Positions 27,032 through 39,817 of a stretch of DNA of 53,216 nucleotides are shown in pieces. Each line of letters opens with the position of its first letter. Position 1 is the stretch's first letter. The stretch covers positions 1-53,216 of the forward strand of contig JAAYIF010000012.1 of the NCBI GenBank assembly GCA_012523575.1. The letters run 5' to 3'. The notes beneath the pieces were generated by a model. It was not told where the DNA came from and did not search any database. It saw nothing but the letters and a program-made list of their open reading frames with translations. A program made the position numbers and the translations under genes. This DNA comes from Clostridia bacterium (GTDB lineage: Bacteria; Bacillota; DTU086).

Positions 27032-28471
27032 CTAAAGTTTTTTCTTAAAAATTTCATTGACCAGCTGCGGGTTGGCCTTACCTTTGGTTTCCTTCATTAC
27101 TTGCCCCACCAAAAATTTCAAAGCCCTTTCTTTCCCACTTCTATAATCTTCAACGGACTTGGGATTGGCCTCCATAACCTTATCAATAATTTTTTCCAGT
27201 TCGCCCACATCGCTTATCTGAACTAGATTCTTTTCCTTAACAATGGTTTCTGCATCTTTTCCCGTTTCAAACATTTCATCAAAAACCTGTTTAGCTATTT
27301 TTCCGCTGATGGTTCCTTTTTTCTGAAGTTCCAGAAGCCCCACTAAGTCTTTGGGTTTAATGGGGGAATCTTCCACTTCCATATTGTTGGCATTGAGCAA
27401 TCTCAGTAGTTCTCCCATTACCCAGTTGCTTATTTCTTTCGGATTATCATATATATCCACACATTCATCGTAAAAATCAGCCAGGGCCTTGGAACTGGTT
27501 ATAACCTCCGCATCATACTCGGGCAATCCATAATCCCGTATCAGTCTGTTTTTCCGCTCCACGGGAAGCTCCGGCAGCGACTTTCTTATTTCTTCAACCC
27601 ATTCCCTGTCAATAGCCAGGGACACCATATCCGGTTCAGGGAAGTATCTGTAATCATGGGCCTCCTCTTTGCTTCTCATTGCTTCCGTAATACCTTTCTG
27701 TTCGTTCCACGTACGGGTTTCCTGAACAATGGGTATTCCCTTTTCCAATTGTTCGATCTGTCTGTTTATCTCGTACTCCAATGCCTTTTGTAAAGCTTTG
27801 AAAGAATTCATATTTTTAAGCTCTGTTTTGGTACCAAACTTACTACTGCCTTTGGGCCTTACGGATACGTTGGCATCGCAGCGCAAAGACCCTTCCTGCA
27901 TTTTGCAGTCAGAAACTTCTGTGTACTGCAGTATTGCTTTCAGCTGTTCAAGATAAACCCGGGCTTCCTCCGGCGTTCTGATATCGGGCTCAGAAACTAT
28001 TTCAATCAAAGGCACCCCTGCCCTGTTAAAATCCACCAGGGAATAATCAGCTCTTGCTATGTCGTCACCGGAATGTATTAGTTTACCTGCATCTTCTTCC
28101 ATATGCAGTCTTGTTATTCCTATTCGCTTTTCCTTTCCATTAATTTTAATTGTGAGGTAGCCATTCTCCGCAATGGGAAAATCGTACTGGGAAGTCTGAT
28201 AGCCCTTTGGAAGGTCGGGATAAAAATAATTTTTACGGTCAAACTTGGTATATTCCGCAATATCGCAGTTCAAAGCCAGTGCGGCTTTAATGGCAAAATC
28301 AACTACTCTTTTATTTAAAACGGGCAGCGTTCCCGGATGCCCTAAACAAATGGGACATACCTGGGTGTTGGGATCTGCACCAAATTCCGTGCTGCAGGAA
28401 CAGAAAATTTTTGACTTTGTTTTAAGTTCAGCATGGACTTCAAGACCGATAACGGCTTCATATTCCATCAA
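27032..28471 (-). CDS. gatB: Asp/Glu-tRNA amidotransferase subunit B
   Basis: GatB binds misacylated Glu-tRNA(Gln) or Asp-tRNA(Asn) and activates the acyl group for transamidation. The 479-residue protein starts [26 protein letters not shown], the standard N-terminus. The zinc-type Cys residues ([13 protein letters not shown]) and [21 protein letters not shown] follow. The C-terminal YqeY-like tail domain ends the protein ([22 protein letters not shown]). Its start touches the gatA stop, so translation is coupled. The complex GatCAB makes Gln-tRNA or Asn-tRNA where direct synthetases are missing. Confidence 0.98.
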   Translation of the reverse strand: MMEYEAVIGLEVHAELKTKSKIFCSCSTEFGADPNTQVCPICLGHPGTLPVLNKRVVDFAIKAALALNCDIAEYTKFDRKNYFYPDLPKGYQTSQYDFPIAENGYLTIKINGKEKRIGITRLHMEEDAGKLIHSGDDIARADYSLVDFNRAGVPLIEIVSEPDIRTPEEARVYLEQLKAILQYTEVSDCKMQEGSLRCDANVSVRPKGSSKFGTKTELKNMNSFKALQKALEYEINRQIEQLEKGIPIVQETRTWNEQKGITEAMRSKEEAHDYRYFPEPDMVSLAIDREWVEEIRKSLPELPVERKNRLIRDYGLPEYDAEVITSSKALADFYDECVDIYDNPKEISNWVMGELLRLLNANNMEVEDSPIKPKDLVGLLELQKKGTISGKIAKQVFDEMFETGKDAETIVKEKNLVQISDVGELEKIIDKVMEANPKSVEDYRSGKERALKFLVGQVMKETKGKANPQLVNEIFKKKL

Positions 28472-29938
28472 TTAATTCACCTCCAACTCTGGCGCTGTTA
28501 TTTCAAAGCCCCGGTGGCATTCATACGCATAGGCTGTTTTGAGCAAAACATCCTCCGCAAAGGGCTTGGCCATAATTTGCATGCCCACAGGAAGTCCATC
28601 GATTAAACCGCATGGAACTGTAATTGCCGGTATCCCGGCCATATTTGCCGGTACCGTTAAAAGATCCGATACATACATAGAAACAGGATCCTTTGTTTTT
28701 TCTCCCATTTTAAAAGCGGTGGTAGGAGTTGTGGGAGTGACCAGCACATCGAATTCTTCCCATGCCCTGTCAAAATCCTGTTTAATAAGTGTCCTTACTT
28801 TTAGGGCCTTTAGATAATAGGTATCATAATTACCGGAGCTGAGAGCATATGTACCCAGAATTATTCTCCTCTTCACTTCCGGTCCGAAACCTTCACTGCG
28901 GGTAGTTGAGTACATTGAAATGAGATCCTCTGCATCCATATTTCTGTATCCATACCGCACTCCATCAAAACGGGCAAGGTTTGAACCGGCCTCTGCCGTA
29001 GAAATTATATAATAGGCAGGAAGTGCATATTCCGTATGGGGAAGGGAAGTCTCCTCACAGATAGCTCCAAGCCTTTCCAGCACGTCTATGGCTTCCCTTA
29101 TCCTATCTTTAACCTCTGAACTAATACCCTCCCTAAAATATTCCTTTGGAATACCTATCCGAAGTCCCTTTATATTATCATCAAGGATCTTTTCATAATC
29201 AGGAACAGGAGTGTTTACGGAAGTGGTGTCCTTGGGATCAAAACCTGTAATTGCCTGAAAAACAAGGGCACAATCTTTAACATCCTTTGTTATAGGACCA
29301 ATCTGGTCAAGGGAAGAAGCAAAGGCAACCAGTCCGTTGCGGGATACCCTACCGTAGGTGGGTTTTAGTCCAACCACGCCGCAGAAAGCAGCCGGCTGTC
29401 TAATTGATCCCCCTGTATCGCTTCCAAGGGAATAAACCGCTTCACCTGCTGCCACAGCAGCTGCGGAACCGCCGCTTGAACCACCCGGAACCCTTTCTAA
29501 ATCCCATGGATTTCGGGTAGTAAAAAACCAGGAATTTTCTGTGGAAGATCCCATGGCAAATTCATCCAAATTAAGTTTGCCAAGCATTACTGCCCCCTTT
29601 TCCTCTAACTTTTCAACAACGGTGGCATTGTAAGGAGGCTTATAATTATGCAGCATTTTTGAAGAGCAGGTGGTATTTATATCTTTTGTACATATATTGT
29701 CCTTTAATGCCATGGGAATGCCTGCAAGAACATCAGTATTTTCTTCTTTTCTTATACCGGCATCCACCCGGTCTGCCTGCTCTAAGGCTTTTTCCCGGTT
29801 AACGGTAATATATGCTTTAATTTTATCATCAATTTTTTCAATCCTATCCAAAAAAACCTCGGTTAACTCCCTAACACCAATATCGCCCTTTTTTAACATT
29901 TCATGTATTTCATGGGCTTTCATTTTTGTTACTTCCAC
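28472..29938 (-). CDS. gatA: Asp/Glu-tRNA amidotransferase subunit A
   Basis: The amidase-signature subunit that releases ammonia from glutamine. The catalytic Lys lies in [11 protein letters not shown], and the cis-Ser and nucleophile Ser in [16 protein letters not shown] and [13 protein letters not shown]. The protein is 488 residues from GTG at 29938, six bases after GAGGGGGA; the frame runs a little further upstream. It follows gatC by about 13 bases and abuts gatB. Confidence 0.98.
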   Translation of the reverse strand: MEVTKMKAHEIHEMLKKGDIGVRELTEVFLDRIEKIDDKIKAYITVNREKALEQADRVDAGIRKEENTDVLAGIPMALKDNICTKDINTTCSSKMLHNYKPPYNATVVEKLEEKGAVMLGKLNLDEFAMGSSTENSWFFTTRNPWDLERVPGGSSGGSAAAVAAGEAVYSLGSDTGGSIRQPAAFCGVVGLKPTYGRVSRNGLVAFASSLDQIGPITKDVKDCALVFQAITGFDPKDTTSVNTPVPDYEKILDDNIKGLRIGIPKEYFREGISSEVKDRIREAIDVLERLGAICEETSLPHTEYALPAYYIISTAEAGSNLARFDGVRYGYRNMDAEDLISMYSTTRSEGFGPEVKRRIILGTYALSSGNYDTYYLKALKVRTLIKQDFDRAWEEFDVLVTPTTPTTAFKMGEKTKDPVSMYVSDLLTVPANMAGIPAITVPCGLIDGLPVGMQIMAKPFAEDVLLKTAYAYECHRGFEITAPELEVN

Positions 29939-29951
29939 TGCTATTCCCCCT

Positions 29952-30245
29952 CTATACAATTTTAGGTACTATAAATTGACCGTCTTCCTTACGGGGAGCA
30001 TTATCTAAAGCTGCATCCCTTGATAAACCTTCCCCAACCTTATCTTCCCGGAAAACATTATTTATGGTTAAAACGTGGACCATGGGTTCAACATTTTTTA
30101 AATCCAGCTCATGGAGTTTGTCCACATATTGAAGAATGCTGTTAAGCTCCTGGGTATAGTTTTCAGCTTCCTCTTCACTTAATTCCAACCGTGCCACCAT
30201 TGCAACCTGTTCAACTTCCTCCCTGGTTAAAGGCAACAGAACCAT
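29952..30245 (-). CDS. gatC: Asp/Glu-tRNA amidotransferase subunit C
   Basis: The small linker that stabilises GatA-GatB. The 97-residue protein has [53 protein letters not shown], the family pattern. The start is ATG at 30245 behind AAGGAAAGGAG; a TTG nine bases later is another option. It is the first gene of gatCAB and follows ligA on the same strand. Confidence 0.95.
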   Translation of the reverse strand: MVLLPLTREEVEQVAMVARLELSEEEAENYTQELNSILQYVDKLHELDLKNVEPMVHVLTINNVFREDKVGEGLSRDAALDNAPRKEDGQFIVPKIV

Positions 30246-30313
30246 CTCCTTTCCTTTTTCTTTTGTTTTTTAAATGGCAGCTTTAAGGAAAATAAATACA
30301 ACGGACCCGGTTT

Positions 30314-32338
<2,025 letters not shown>

Positions 32339-32360
32339 TTACCCCACTCCTAAAAAGTGC

Positions 32361-34535
32361 TTATAGTTTTTTTAGAGGTGCATAGGCGGGAATCAATTTT
32401 TTAATGCCTTTTCCTTCAAAGGCTACGGATATAATATCCTGTTCCGTAGGTCCTTCTACTTTGACGACGGTGCCTATACCCCACTTTTCATGATACAGTT
32501 TATCGCCAACGGAAAACAGCCCGATTTTTTTATTACTTTTGTTAAATCCGCTATAATTACTATTATAATAATTCCCTGCACTGTCCTCTTTTAGGCGGCC
32601 GGGTTCTTCAATTTCTTCAATCAAATGGGGAGAAATTTCCCGTAGAAATCTAGAAGGCTCGGAAATAAATGTTCCACCATAAATGGTTCTTGATCTGGCA
32701 TAGGTTAAATAAAGCTTTTTCATTGCTCTGGTCATCCCCACGTAGCATAGCCGGCGTTCTTCTTCAATTTCCGGCTCACTGTCCAAAGAGCGGGCGTGGG
32801 GGAAAATTCCCTCCTCCAAACCCGTTACAAAAACAACCGGGAATTCCAAACCCTTAGCCGAGTGCAGTGTCATTAAGGTAACATAATCAGAGGTGCCGGA
32901 ATATAAGTCCACATCGGAAATTAATGAAATCTTTTCCAAAAAATCTTCAAGGCTTCCGTCAATGTTGTTCCGGTCATATTCCTGGGTAACGGATAAAAAT
33001 TCACGGATATTTTCTATTCTTGTATATGCTTCATCAGTTCCTTCTTCTTCAAGGGCCTCAACATAACCCGTACGGGATAAAATATCATTGGTGATCTTTG
33101 TAACGGTGACAGTATCTTTTTCCTCCCTTAATTCATTGAGAAGTTTTCCCAGTTTGACTACCTGCTCCCTGGCCCTTCCCAGATTGGGAATTTTTTCCGC
33201 CTCAGCAACAGCCTGTAATATAGAAATTCCCTTTTCCCTGGCAAACCCGGTTATTTTTGCCCAGGTAATCTGTCCAACACCCCTTCTGGGTACATTTATT
33301 ATTCTTTCCATGCTGAGACTGTCATTGGGGTTTACAAGAACCCTCAAATACGCAATTATATCCCTTATCTCTTTTCTTTCATAAAATTTTAGTCCGCCTA
33401 CAATAATATAGGGAACTCCCTCTTCTATGAAGCATTCTTCTATAATCCGGGACTGGGCATTGGTTCTATAAAGAACAGCCACATCTCCCAATTTTATCCC
33501 CTGCTCCCTAAGATGCTTAATTTCCAATGCCAAAAACCTCGCCTCGGATTTTTCGTCCAAAGCTTCAAAAACTTTGACTTTGCACCCTTCCGGATTATCC
33601 GTCCAAAGGGTTTTCCCTTTCCGTCCCCTGTTGTGCTTCACCACTTCATTAGCAGCCCTCAAAATATTTTTGGTAGACCTGTAGTTCTGTTCCAGCTTTA
33701 TTATTTTTGCCTCAGGAAAATCTTCTTCAAAATTAAGAATATTGCTTATATCCGCTCCCCGCCAGCCGTAAATGGATTGATCATCATCACCCACAACGCA
33801 AACCCTGCGATGCTTTTCAGCCAGGAGCTTAATTAAAACATACTGAGCGTAATTGGTATCCTGATACTCATCCACCAATATGTACTGAAATTTCTCCTGA
33901 TAATATTCTAATACTTCCGTAACACTGCTTAAAAGAAAAACCGTCTGCATAAGCAGATCATCAAAATCCAGTCCGTTATTTTCATTCAATTTTTTCTGGT
34001 AATTGTGATAAATTTCAGCAATCTTAGTATCATAATAACTGCTGCCCTCTTGTGCAAAGGCTTCCGGGGTACGAAGCTGATTTTTAGCCCTGGAAATAAT
34101 CTCCTGCACCCTGCGCACGGAAAACTTCTTTTCGTCCAGATTTAGTTCGTAAATTATGTTCTTTAATAGATTCCTTTGATCAGAGGCATCGTAAATTACA
34201 AAATTATTCTTCAATCCTATATGGTTTATATTCTTCCTCAATATTCTGGCACAGGCGGAATGAAATGTGCTGACCCACATTTCGTCACTTTTAAAATCTA
34301 GCAGCTTTTCTAACCTTTCTTTCATTTCATCGGCTGCTTTATTGGTAAAAGTTATGGCAAGTATATTTTCCGGCTTATACTTCTTTTCGCTTATCAAATA
34401 GGCAATTTTATAGGTAAGCACCCTAGTTTTCCCGCTTCCGGCACCCGCAAGAATTAAAAGGGGGCCGTCAGTGTATTCCACTGCTTCAATCTGTCGGGAA
34501 TTTAGATTTTTAAATAAAAACTCTTTATCAACCAC
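32361..34535 (-). CDS. pcrA: UvrD/PcrA-type 3'-5' DNA helicase
   Basis: A superfamily 1A helicase for repair and rolling-circle replication. Motifs present are LNSRQIEAVEYTDGPLLILAGAGSGKT (Q motif and Walker A), VDEYQDTN (Walker B), GDDDQSIYGWRGAD, EQNYRST, VTLMTLHSAKGLEFPVVFVTGLEEG and RRLCYVGMTRA. The C-terminal tail has the PcrA Tudor-like KWGIGTVVKVEG. The product is 724 residues from GTG at 34535, eight bases after GGAG. It is the first gene of the pcrA-ligA-gatCAB block. Confidence 0.97.
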   Translation of the reverse strand: MVDKEFLFKNLNSRQIEAVEYTDGPLLILAGAGSGKTRVLTYKIAYLISEKKYKPENILAITFTNKAADEMKERLEKLLDFKSDEMWVSTFHSACARILRKNINHIGLKNNFVIYDASDQRNLLKNIIYELNLDEKKFSVRRVQEIISRAKNQLRTPEAFAQEGSSYYDTKIAEIYHNYQKKLNENNGLDFDDLLMQTVFLLSSVTEVLEYYQEKFQYILVDEYQDTNYAQYVLIKLLAEKHRRVCVVGDDDQSIYGWRGADISNILNFEEDFPEAKIIKLEQNYRSTKNILRAANEVVKHNRGRKGKTLWTDNPEGCKVKVFEALDEKSEARFLALEIKHLREQGIKLGDVAVLYRTNAQSRIIEECFIEEGVPYIIVGGLKFYERKEIRDIIAYLRVLVNPNDSLSMERIINVPRRGVGQITWAKITGFAREKGISILQAVAEAEKIPNLGRAREQVVKLGKLLNELREEKDTVTVTKITNDILSRTGYVEALEEEGTDEAYTRIENIREFLSVTQEYDRNNIDGSLEDFLEKISLISDVDLYSGTSDYVTLMTLHSAKGLEFPVVFVTGLEEGIFPHARSLDSEPEIEEERRLCYVGMTRAMKKLYLTYARSRTIYGGTFISEPSRFLREISPHLIEEIEEPGRLKEDSAGNYYNSNYSGFNKSNKKIGLFSVGDKLYHEKWGIGTVVKVEGPTEQDIISVAFEGKGIKKLIPAYAPLKKL

Positions 34536-34694
34536 AAAGATCACTCCATAGGAATCTCTCTAAAATTGTTTAACAAGGAAAAAAATAATACACAAAATAA
34601 TGTTTTCGTTATGGTTATCCCATATCCTTTTTATTAACGTTTAAAGCTTAACTTAAACTAAAAATACAAAATACCCTGGGGTTCAGGGTATTAC
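34536..34694. other. Upstream region of pcrA, including the left flank of repeat copy 4
   Basis: AT-rich spacer without a gene. It contains the perfect hairpin AATACCCTG/CAGGGTATT at 34670-34692, which forms the left bracket of the repeat. A shorter copy, GGTTTAGGGTATTA, stands on the right side at 34970-34983. No clear sigma-A promoter for pcrA could be fixed. Confidence 0.5.
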
Positions 34695-34959
34695 AGACCG
34701 TAGACTAACTATCTTAGTAAATCCCATTAGAAAACTGCTGTAGTTTGCGAAACGATTTAACGAACGCTGGCTAACAGCTATTGGCGAAGCGTAAGGCAAA
34801 ACCGGGAGGCGCCGAAAGGGCGTCAGCGCCAGCCATTCTCTCGCACGGGCGCCGAATTTGGGGCGGCCCGGTTTTACCCATAACACTGCGCATAGAGCTG
34901 TCCGGCGTGAGTTCGCAAGAATAGAAAACTGCAGCAGATACCTTTTGTAAACAAACTGA
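34695..34959 (+). repeat. Long hairpin repeat, copy 4
   Basis: Begins AGACCGTAGACTAAC and ends TTTGTAAACAAACTGA. The outer arms are ACTGCTGTAGTTT and AAACTGCAGCAG. The inner stem AAAACCGGG/CCCGGTTTT is perfect, and the apical stem here is GGCGC/GCGCC with an enlarged, altered loop. AATTTGGGGCGGC and AGAGCTGTCCGGCGTGAG are shared with the other copies. Unlike copies 1-3 it does not lie between convergent genes: it follows hisIE and precedes pcrA, both on the minus strand. A minus-strand frame of 94 codons across it is only a shadow of the repeat. Confidence 0.9.
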
Positions 34960-35027
34960 AAAAACATGAGGTTTAGGGTATTATGTTACTACATTATACA
35001 AAATCCTTTAACCCTTTAAGATTTTTC

Positions 35028-35690
35028 TTATTTGTTCCCTTTTAAGCGGCGTTTTGCTAGTTCATTTAAAATTTCATAGGGTTTTATATCATGGTACACA
35101 AGAAGCACCAAAGAGTGATATAGGAGATCCCCCATCTCGTATATAACTTCTTCCCTGCTGTGATTTTTAGAACCAATAATTATTTCCGCTGCCTCTTCCC
35201 CTATTTTTTTAAGAATTTTGTCCTGCCCTTCATTAAAAAGATAGGTTGTGTAGCTTCCTTCGGGTCTCTCTTTAAATCTCCCCTGTATGACCTTATATAA
35301 TTCCTCTACAATATTTTCCTTTGTGCCAATTTCTTTGCTGTCGCCCCGCTCCAAAGCAATGTTGTGGAAACAAGAATATTTCCCCGTATGGCATGCCGGG
35401 CCATGCTGTTTTACTTTGATTAATAAAGCATCGGCATCACAATCGTATGAAATCTGCACCACTTCTTGATAATTGCCCGAAGTTTCCCCCTTATTCCAGA
35501 GTTTCTGTCTGCTCCTGCTGTAGAACCATGTTCTTTTTGTTTTAAGGGTTCTTTGTAAAGCCTCCTGATTCATATATGCAAGCATTAAAACCTTTCCCGT
35601 TGAAACATCCTGAATCACTGCCGGTATTAATCCCTTATGGTCAAACTTTAAATTGCTTAAAAAATCCTCCCCTACATTATCATTTATCAT
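35028..35690 (-). CDS. hisI: Phosphoribosyl-AMP cyclohydrolase / phosphoribosyl-ATP pyrophosphatase (HisIE)
   Basis: A bifunctional histidine enzyme of 220 residues catalysing steps 2 and 3. The N-terminal HisI domain carries the zinc/magnesium motif [28 protein letters not shown]. From about residue 130 the HisE domain has the MazG-like [11 protein letters not shown] and [13 protein letters not shown]. It overlaps hisF by four bases and is the last gene of the his operon. Confidence 0.97.
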   Translation of the reverse strand: MINDNVGEDFLSNLKFDHKGLIPAVIQDVSTGKVLMLAYMNQEALQRTLKTKRTWFYSRSRQKLWNKGETSGNYQEVVQISYDCDADALLIKVKQHGPACHTGKYSCFHNIALERGDSKEIGTKENIVEELYKVIQGRFKERPEGSYTTYLFNEGQDKILKKIGEEAAEIIIGSKNHSREEVIYEMGDLLYHSLVLLVYHDIKPYEILNELAKRRLKGNK

Positions 35691-36445
35691 TGCCTAACCA
35701 CCACCCCATGTTTCCTCAAATAGTCTTTGGCCTCTTTAATGGTGTCTTGGCCGTAATGAAATATAGAAGCAGCCAGTGCTGCGTCAGCTTTTCCCTTTGT
35801 TAACGCCTCAAGAATGTGTTTGAGACTTCCCGCACCCCCTGAAGCTATGACCGGGATATTAACAGCTTCGCTCACAGCTGCAGTTAGTTCAATATCATAG
35901 CCGTCCTTAGTACCGTCCTTGTCTATACTGGTAAGGAGGATTTCTCCCGCCCCTAGTTCCTCCACCTTTTTTGCCCACTCCAAAGCATCTAAACCTGCCG
36001 CTTTACGCCCCCCATGGGTATAAACTTCCCACGAATCAGGGCCGGTTTTTTTGGCATCTATTGCCACCACTATACGCTGAGTACCATACATTTTCGCTGC
36101 CTTTCCTATAAGCTCAGGGTTTTCCACCGCTGCTGTACTTATGGAAACCTTATCAGCACCGGCTTCAAACATTTCCGCAATATCTTCAAGGCTTTTGATA
36201 CCTCCTCCTATGATAAAGGGAATAGATATATTTTCTGCGGTACGTCGCACCAGATCAACCATGGTCTTTCTCTTTTCATAGGAAGCAGTAATGTCCAAGA
36301 AAACAAGCTCGTCGGCTCCTTCTCCGTCGTAGTACGCCGCCAGCTCCACAGGATCCCCTGCATCCCGAAGATTAATGAATTTAGTTCCCTTTACAACTCT
36401 ACCCGATGCAACATCGAGGCATGGTATTATTCTTTTTGCTTGCAT
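35687..36445 (-). CDS. hisF: Imidazole glycerol phosphate synthase cyclase subunit HisF
   Basis: A TIM barrel of 252 residues that uses ammonia from HisH to form imidazole glycerol phosphate and AICAR. Catalytic Asp residues are in [16 protein letters not shown] and [15 protein letters not shown]. Phosphate-binding loops such as [10 protein letters not shown] are present. Its start overlaps hisA by 19 bases. Its normal partner HisH is not encoded in this operon. Confidence 0.97.
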   Translation of the reverse strand: MQAKRIIPCLDVASGRVVKGTKFINLRDAGDPVELAAYYDGEGADELVFLDITASYEKRKTMVDLVRRTAENISIPFIIGGGIKSLEDIAEMFEAGADKVSISTAAVENPELIGKAAKMYGTQRIVVAIDAKKTGPDSWEVYTHGGRKAAGLDALEWAKKVEELGAGEILLTSIDKDGTKDGYDIELTAAVSEAVNIPVIASGGAGSLKHILEALTKGKADAALAASIFHYGQDTIKEAKDYLRKHGVVVRQ

Positions 36446-37173
36446 CTTTTAGCACCTACCAATCTCAACGCTTCTTTAAGATCAACAGAGCCGTCATACA
36501 GGGCCTTGCCGATAATTACGCCCTCTAGATTTGAACACCCCAAATTTAATAAATTCTTAATATCTTCAATTCTTGAAATACCCCCGGAAACAATCACCTT
36601 TAAAGAAATTTTATCTAAAAAATCCATTATAGATTCAAAATTAGGTCCTCTTAAGGTCCCATCGCGGCCGGTATCAGTAAATATAACCCCTTTAACACCC
36701 TTCTCTTCCAGCTCCCTGGCAAATTCAACAATACCTTTCTGTGCCACCTGTTCCCATCCCTGAATAGCCACTTTACCTTCCTTGCTGTCAATGCCCACCA
36801 ATATTCTCTCTCCATACAATGAACAGGCTTCCTCCACCAATTCCCCATTGAATACTGCGGCTGTACCCAGAATAACCCTATTTATGCCCATGGAAAGTAC
36901 CCTATTAATAGTTTCCAAATTCCTCATTCCGCCCCCCAGCTGAAGGGGAATATCAACGCTTTTCCTGATTCTTTTTATAATCTCAAGATTTTTTGGCACA
37001 CCAGCAAAAGCTCCGTCGAGATCAACCAAATGAAGCAGGGGTGCCCCTGCTTCTGCCCATTTACATGCAGCTTGAACGGGATCATTAAAATAAACGGTTT
37101 CCTGATCCACTTTCCCTTTAACCAAACGGACACACTTCCCCTTGCGTATGTCCACTGCAGGTATTATTAGCAC
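36427..37173 (-). CDS. hisA: ProFAR isomerase HisA
   Basis: A TIM-barrel sugar isomerase of 248 residues, the fourth step of histidine synthesis, homologous to HisF. The catalytic Asp lies in [15 protein letters not shown], and the second in [17 protein letters not shown]. Phosphate loops are [11 protein letters not shown] and IVSGGIS. The start is GTG at 37173. The 84 bases between this gene and hisB, where hisH usually lies, contain no gene. Confidence 0.97.
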   Translation of the reverse strand: MLIIPAVDIRKGKCVRLVKGKVDQETVYFNDPVQAACKWAEAGAPLLHLVDLDGAFAGVPKNLEIIKRIRKSVDIPLQLGGGMRNLETINRVLSMGINRVILGTAAVFNGELVEEACSLYGERILVGIDSKEGKVAIQGWEQVAQKGIVEFARELEEKGVKGVIFTDTGRDGTLRGPNFESIMDFLDKISLKVIVSGGISRIEDIKNLLNLGCSNLEGVIIGKALYDGSVDLKEALRLVGAKRCKQKE

Positions 37174-37257
37174 CTTTCCACCATCTCCCCAAACTTTTCA
37201 ATAATCTACATTCTAAATCCCAAAGGCTCATTTTTTCGGACAAAACTAAATTCAAAT

Positions 37258-37842
37258 CTATTCCAACAGCCCCTTGGAAGAAGGAATATAATTTCCCACT
37301 ACAGCAGCAGCTTCCCGTACAGCTCTGGCAAAGGATTTGAAGGTTGCCTCTATGATATGATGAGTGTTTTTCCCCGCAAGCATTTTAACGTGCATGGTTG
37401 TCCCTGAATTATTGCAAAAGGCACGAAGAAATTCTTCCACAAGTTCCACGTCGAAATTGCCAACTTTGCTAGCAGCAAAGGAAACTTCATAGCTAAGGTA
37501 GGGCCTTCCGCTGAAATCCAAGGCAACCATGATAAGGGCTTCATCCATGGGCACAACTGAATACCCATAGCGGTTTATTCCTAACTTATCACCCAGTGCA
37601 CTTTTAAAACACTGTCCAAGACAGATGCCCACATCTTCAGCCGTGTGGTGCCCATCCACTGCCAAATCTCCCTTAACTTTCATTTTAATATCACACCTGC
37701 TGTGATGAGCCCATAACTCTAACATGTGATCAAGAAAGGGTATTCCCGTTTTACCCTCTAAATTTCCTGAACCGTCAATAATGAGCTCCATTTCTATATC
37801 TGTTTCTCCGGTAGACCTTTTAATTTTTCCAACCCTTTTCAT
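37258..37842 (-). CDS. hisB: Imidazoleglycerol-phosphate dehydratase HisB
   Basis: Manganese-dependent dehydratase of about 194 residues without the N-terminal phosphatase of enterobacterial HisB. Metal-binding motifs are FLDHMLELWAHHSRCD, DGHHTAEDVGICLG and KNTHHIIEATFKSFARAVREA. I chose ATG at 37842 behind GGAGAGG; an in-frame start at 37854 also exists. It overlaps the 3' end of hisD by about 23 bases. Confidence 0.96.
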   Translation of the reverse strand: MKRVGKIKRSTGETDIEMELIIDGSGNLEGKTGIPFLDHMLELWAHHSRCDIKMKVKGDLAVDGHHTAEDVGICLGQCFKSALGDKLGINRYGYSVVPMDEALIMVALDFSGRPYLSYEVSFAASKVGNFDVELVEEFLRAFCNNSGTTMHVKMLAGKNTHHIIEATFKSFARAVREAAAVVGNYIPSSKGLLE

Positions 37843-39130
37843 TTGCCTCTCCATCCCTCAGTCTTATTAAAACTGCCCTGGCATGTGCATCCAGCCCTTC
37901 CGCTTCAGCAAGGGAAGCTATCTTTTCCCCGTCATTAAAGAGTTTTTCTTTACTATATCCAAGGACTCCAATGAATTTTATAAAATCTTCAACCCCCAGG
38001 GGAGATGCAAAGCGGGCTGTCCCACCCGTGGGCAGGATGTGATTTGTCCCTCCCCAATAATCTCCCACAGGTTCAGGGGTATAAAGCCCCAAGAATACAG
38101 TTCCTGCCGTTTCTATTTTTTCAAGGATATGAAGGGGTTCCTCCACCATTATTTCAAGGTGCTCCGGTGCATAATCATTTGCTGCCTGAACCGCTTCAAA
38201 GATATCTTCTGTAATAACTATCAAACCGTTATTTTCTATGCTTTTTCTGGCTATACTTTCCCGGGGAAGCCCTTTTAGTTGACGGTCTATTTCCCTTTTT
38301 ACTTCGTTTGCAAGATTTTCATCGGGGGTGGCTAGTATGGCAGAGGAGTGAACATCGTGTTCCGCTTGGGATAGCATATCAGCAGCAGCAAATTTGGAAT
38401 CGGCACTGGAATCAGCAATTATAAAAATCTCACTGGGTCCCGCCAGCATATCAATATCAACATCTCCAAAAACCAATTTCTTTGCAGCGGTCACGTAAAT
38501 ATTGCCCGGACCGGTAATTTTTAAAACAGGCCTTATGGTTTCCGTTCCATAGGCCAGTGCAGCAATACCATGGACACCGCCCACTTTATATATTTCTTTA
38601 ATTCCCAGCTCCCAAGCTGCAATAAGGGTATAGGGAGAAAGTTCACCATGGCTGTTGGGAGGAGAAATCATTACTATTTCTTCTACACCGGCAACGGAGG
38701 CCGGTATTCCATTCATTAAAACAGAAGAAGGATAGGAAGCCGTTCCCCCGGGAACATAAATGCCCACCCTTTTAAGGGGACGAACCATACGGCCCCATAA
38801 GGAACCTTTGGGACAGTCTAGCCACGAAAGGTTTATCTGCCTTTGATGATATTCCCTTATGTTATGGGAAGCTTCCCTTAATGCCTCAATGATTTTGGGG
38901 TCAGCTTTTTTATAAGCAGCTTGTATCTCTTCTTCAGTAACCCTTAGGCCGGTCTTTTTAATATCAACATTATCAAACTTAAGGCTGTACTCAATAAGGG
39001 CCTGGTCTCCCCTATTTCTCACATCATCAACAATTTTCTGTACATAACCGATTACTTCGTTGAGTGCATCATTAATATCTCTGCGGATAGAATGAAAATC
39101 AACTTCAACATAGCGCTGAATTTTAATCAT
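37820..39130 (-). CDS. hisD: Histidinol dehydrogenase HisD
   Basis: Oxidises histidinol to histidine in two NAD-linked steps with zinc. The 436-residue enzyme has GIYVPGGTASYPSSVLMNGIPASVAGV, the catalytic region SQAEHDVHSSAIL with Glu/His, and TNHILPTGGTARFASPLGVEDFIK, the family signatures. It overlaps hisG upstream by eight bases and hisB downstream, showing a tightly packed operon. Confidence 0.97.
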   Translation of the reverse strand: MIKIQRYVEVDFHSIRRDINDALNEVIGYVQKIVDDVRNRGDQALIEYSLKFDNVDIKKTGLRVTEEEIQAAYKKADPKIIEALREASHNIREYHQRQINLSWLDCPKGSLWGRMVRPLKRVGIYVPGGTASYPSSVLMNGIPASVAGVEEIVMISPPNSHGELSPYTLIAAWELGIKEIYKVGGVHGIAALAYGTETIRPVLKITGPGNIYVTAAKKLVFGDVDIDMLAGPSEIFIIADSSADSKFAAADMLSQAEHDVHSSAILATPDENLANEVKREIDRQLKGLPRESIARKSIENNGLIVITEDIFEAVQAANDYAPEHLEIMVEEPLHILEKIETAGTVFLGLYTPEPVGDYWGGTNHILPTGGTARFASPLGVEDFIKFIGVLGYSKEKLFNDGEKIASLAEAEGLDAHARAVLIRLRDGEANEKGWKN

Positions 39131-39815
39131 TTTTAACCTCCAAATAGTGTTTATAGATGTTTTCTAAAAGATTCTGTATGCGTTTATGTTTGAGCCTGTA
39201 GCTTACTCTATTGGCCACAAGGCGGGTTGTGGCTTCGAAAATATCATCCACAGCCACCAGATTGTTTTCCTTTAAGGTTCTACCTGTGGAAACTATATCT
39301 ATAATTGCTTCCGCAAGGCCAACCTGAGGAGCCAACTCTATATTGCCGTGCAGATGTATTATCTCTGCCTGAAAACCTATCCTATCAAAGTACTCCCGAG
39401 CTACATTGGGAAATTTTGTAGCAACCCGAAGGTGTGTAGATCCGGCAAAAATTTTTTGAAAATCTTTTTCATATTCCGATGACTTTATAATTTTTTCAGG
39501 AAGAGCCAGAACAAATTTACATTTTCCAAATCCCAAATCCGCCAGCTCAAAAATGTTTTTTCTCGCTTCTTCAATGGTATCCTTTCCCACAATTCCTATG
39601 TCTGAGGCACCGTATTCCACATATGTGGGAATATCCGTGGGTCTGCAGATTATGTATCGCAGTGAATCCTCCGGATATTCAAGAAGAAGCTTTCTTGTAC
39701 TTTGTTTTAAATCTTCAGTGGGAAAGCCTATTTTCTCAAAAAGATCAACAACATCCTCCAGCAATTTCCCCTTAGGCACCGCAACAGTCAACAAGTTATT
39801 ATTCAAAAACTCCAC
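39123..39815 (-). CDS. hisG: ATP phosphoribosyltransferase catalytic subunit (short form HisG)
   Basis: First and feedback-controlled step of histidine synthesis. At about 230 residues it is the short form lacking the C-terminal regulatory domain and therefore needs HisZ, encoded just upstream. Motifs are LTVAVPKGKLLEDVVDLFEKIG, RPTDIPTYVEYGASDIGIVGKD and AEAIIDIVSTGRTLKENNL. The start could be GTG at 39815 or TTG at 39806 (eight bases after AGGGG). Confidence 0.96.
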   Translation of the reverse strand: MEFLNNNLLTVAVPKGKLLEDVVDLFEKIGFPTEDLKQSTRKLLLEYPEDSLRYIICRPTDIPTYVEYGASDIGIVGKDTIEEARKNIFELADLGFGKCKFVLALPEKIIKSSEYEKDFQKIFAGSTHLRVATKFPNVAREYFDRIGFQAEIIHLHGNIELAPQVGLAEAIIDIVSTGRTLKENNLVAVDDIFEATTRLVANRVSYRLKHKRIQNLLENIYKHYLEVKND

Positions 39816-39817
39816 CC

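Noticed and set aside
34683..34967. Open frames over the repeats (also 14664-14960, 14698-15030, 18119-18517)
   Set aside because: They translate the hairpin repeats on either strand, have no good ribosome sites, and the same repeat reads differently in each copy. The conserved signal is pairing, not codons.
36014..36763. 249-codon plus-strand frame across hisF/hisA
   Set aside because: Antisense to two clear enzymes; its composition (Ser, Ile, Cys, His-rich) is that of a reverse-frame shadow.
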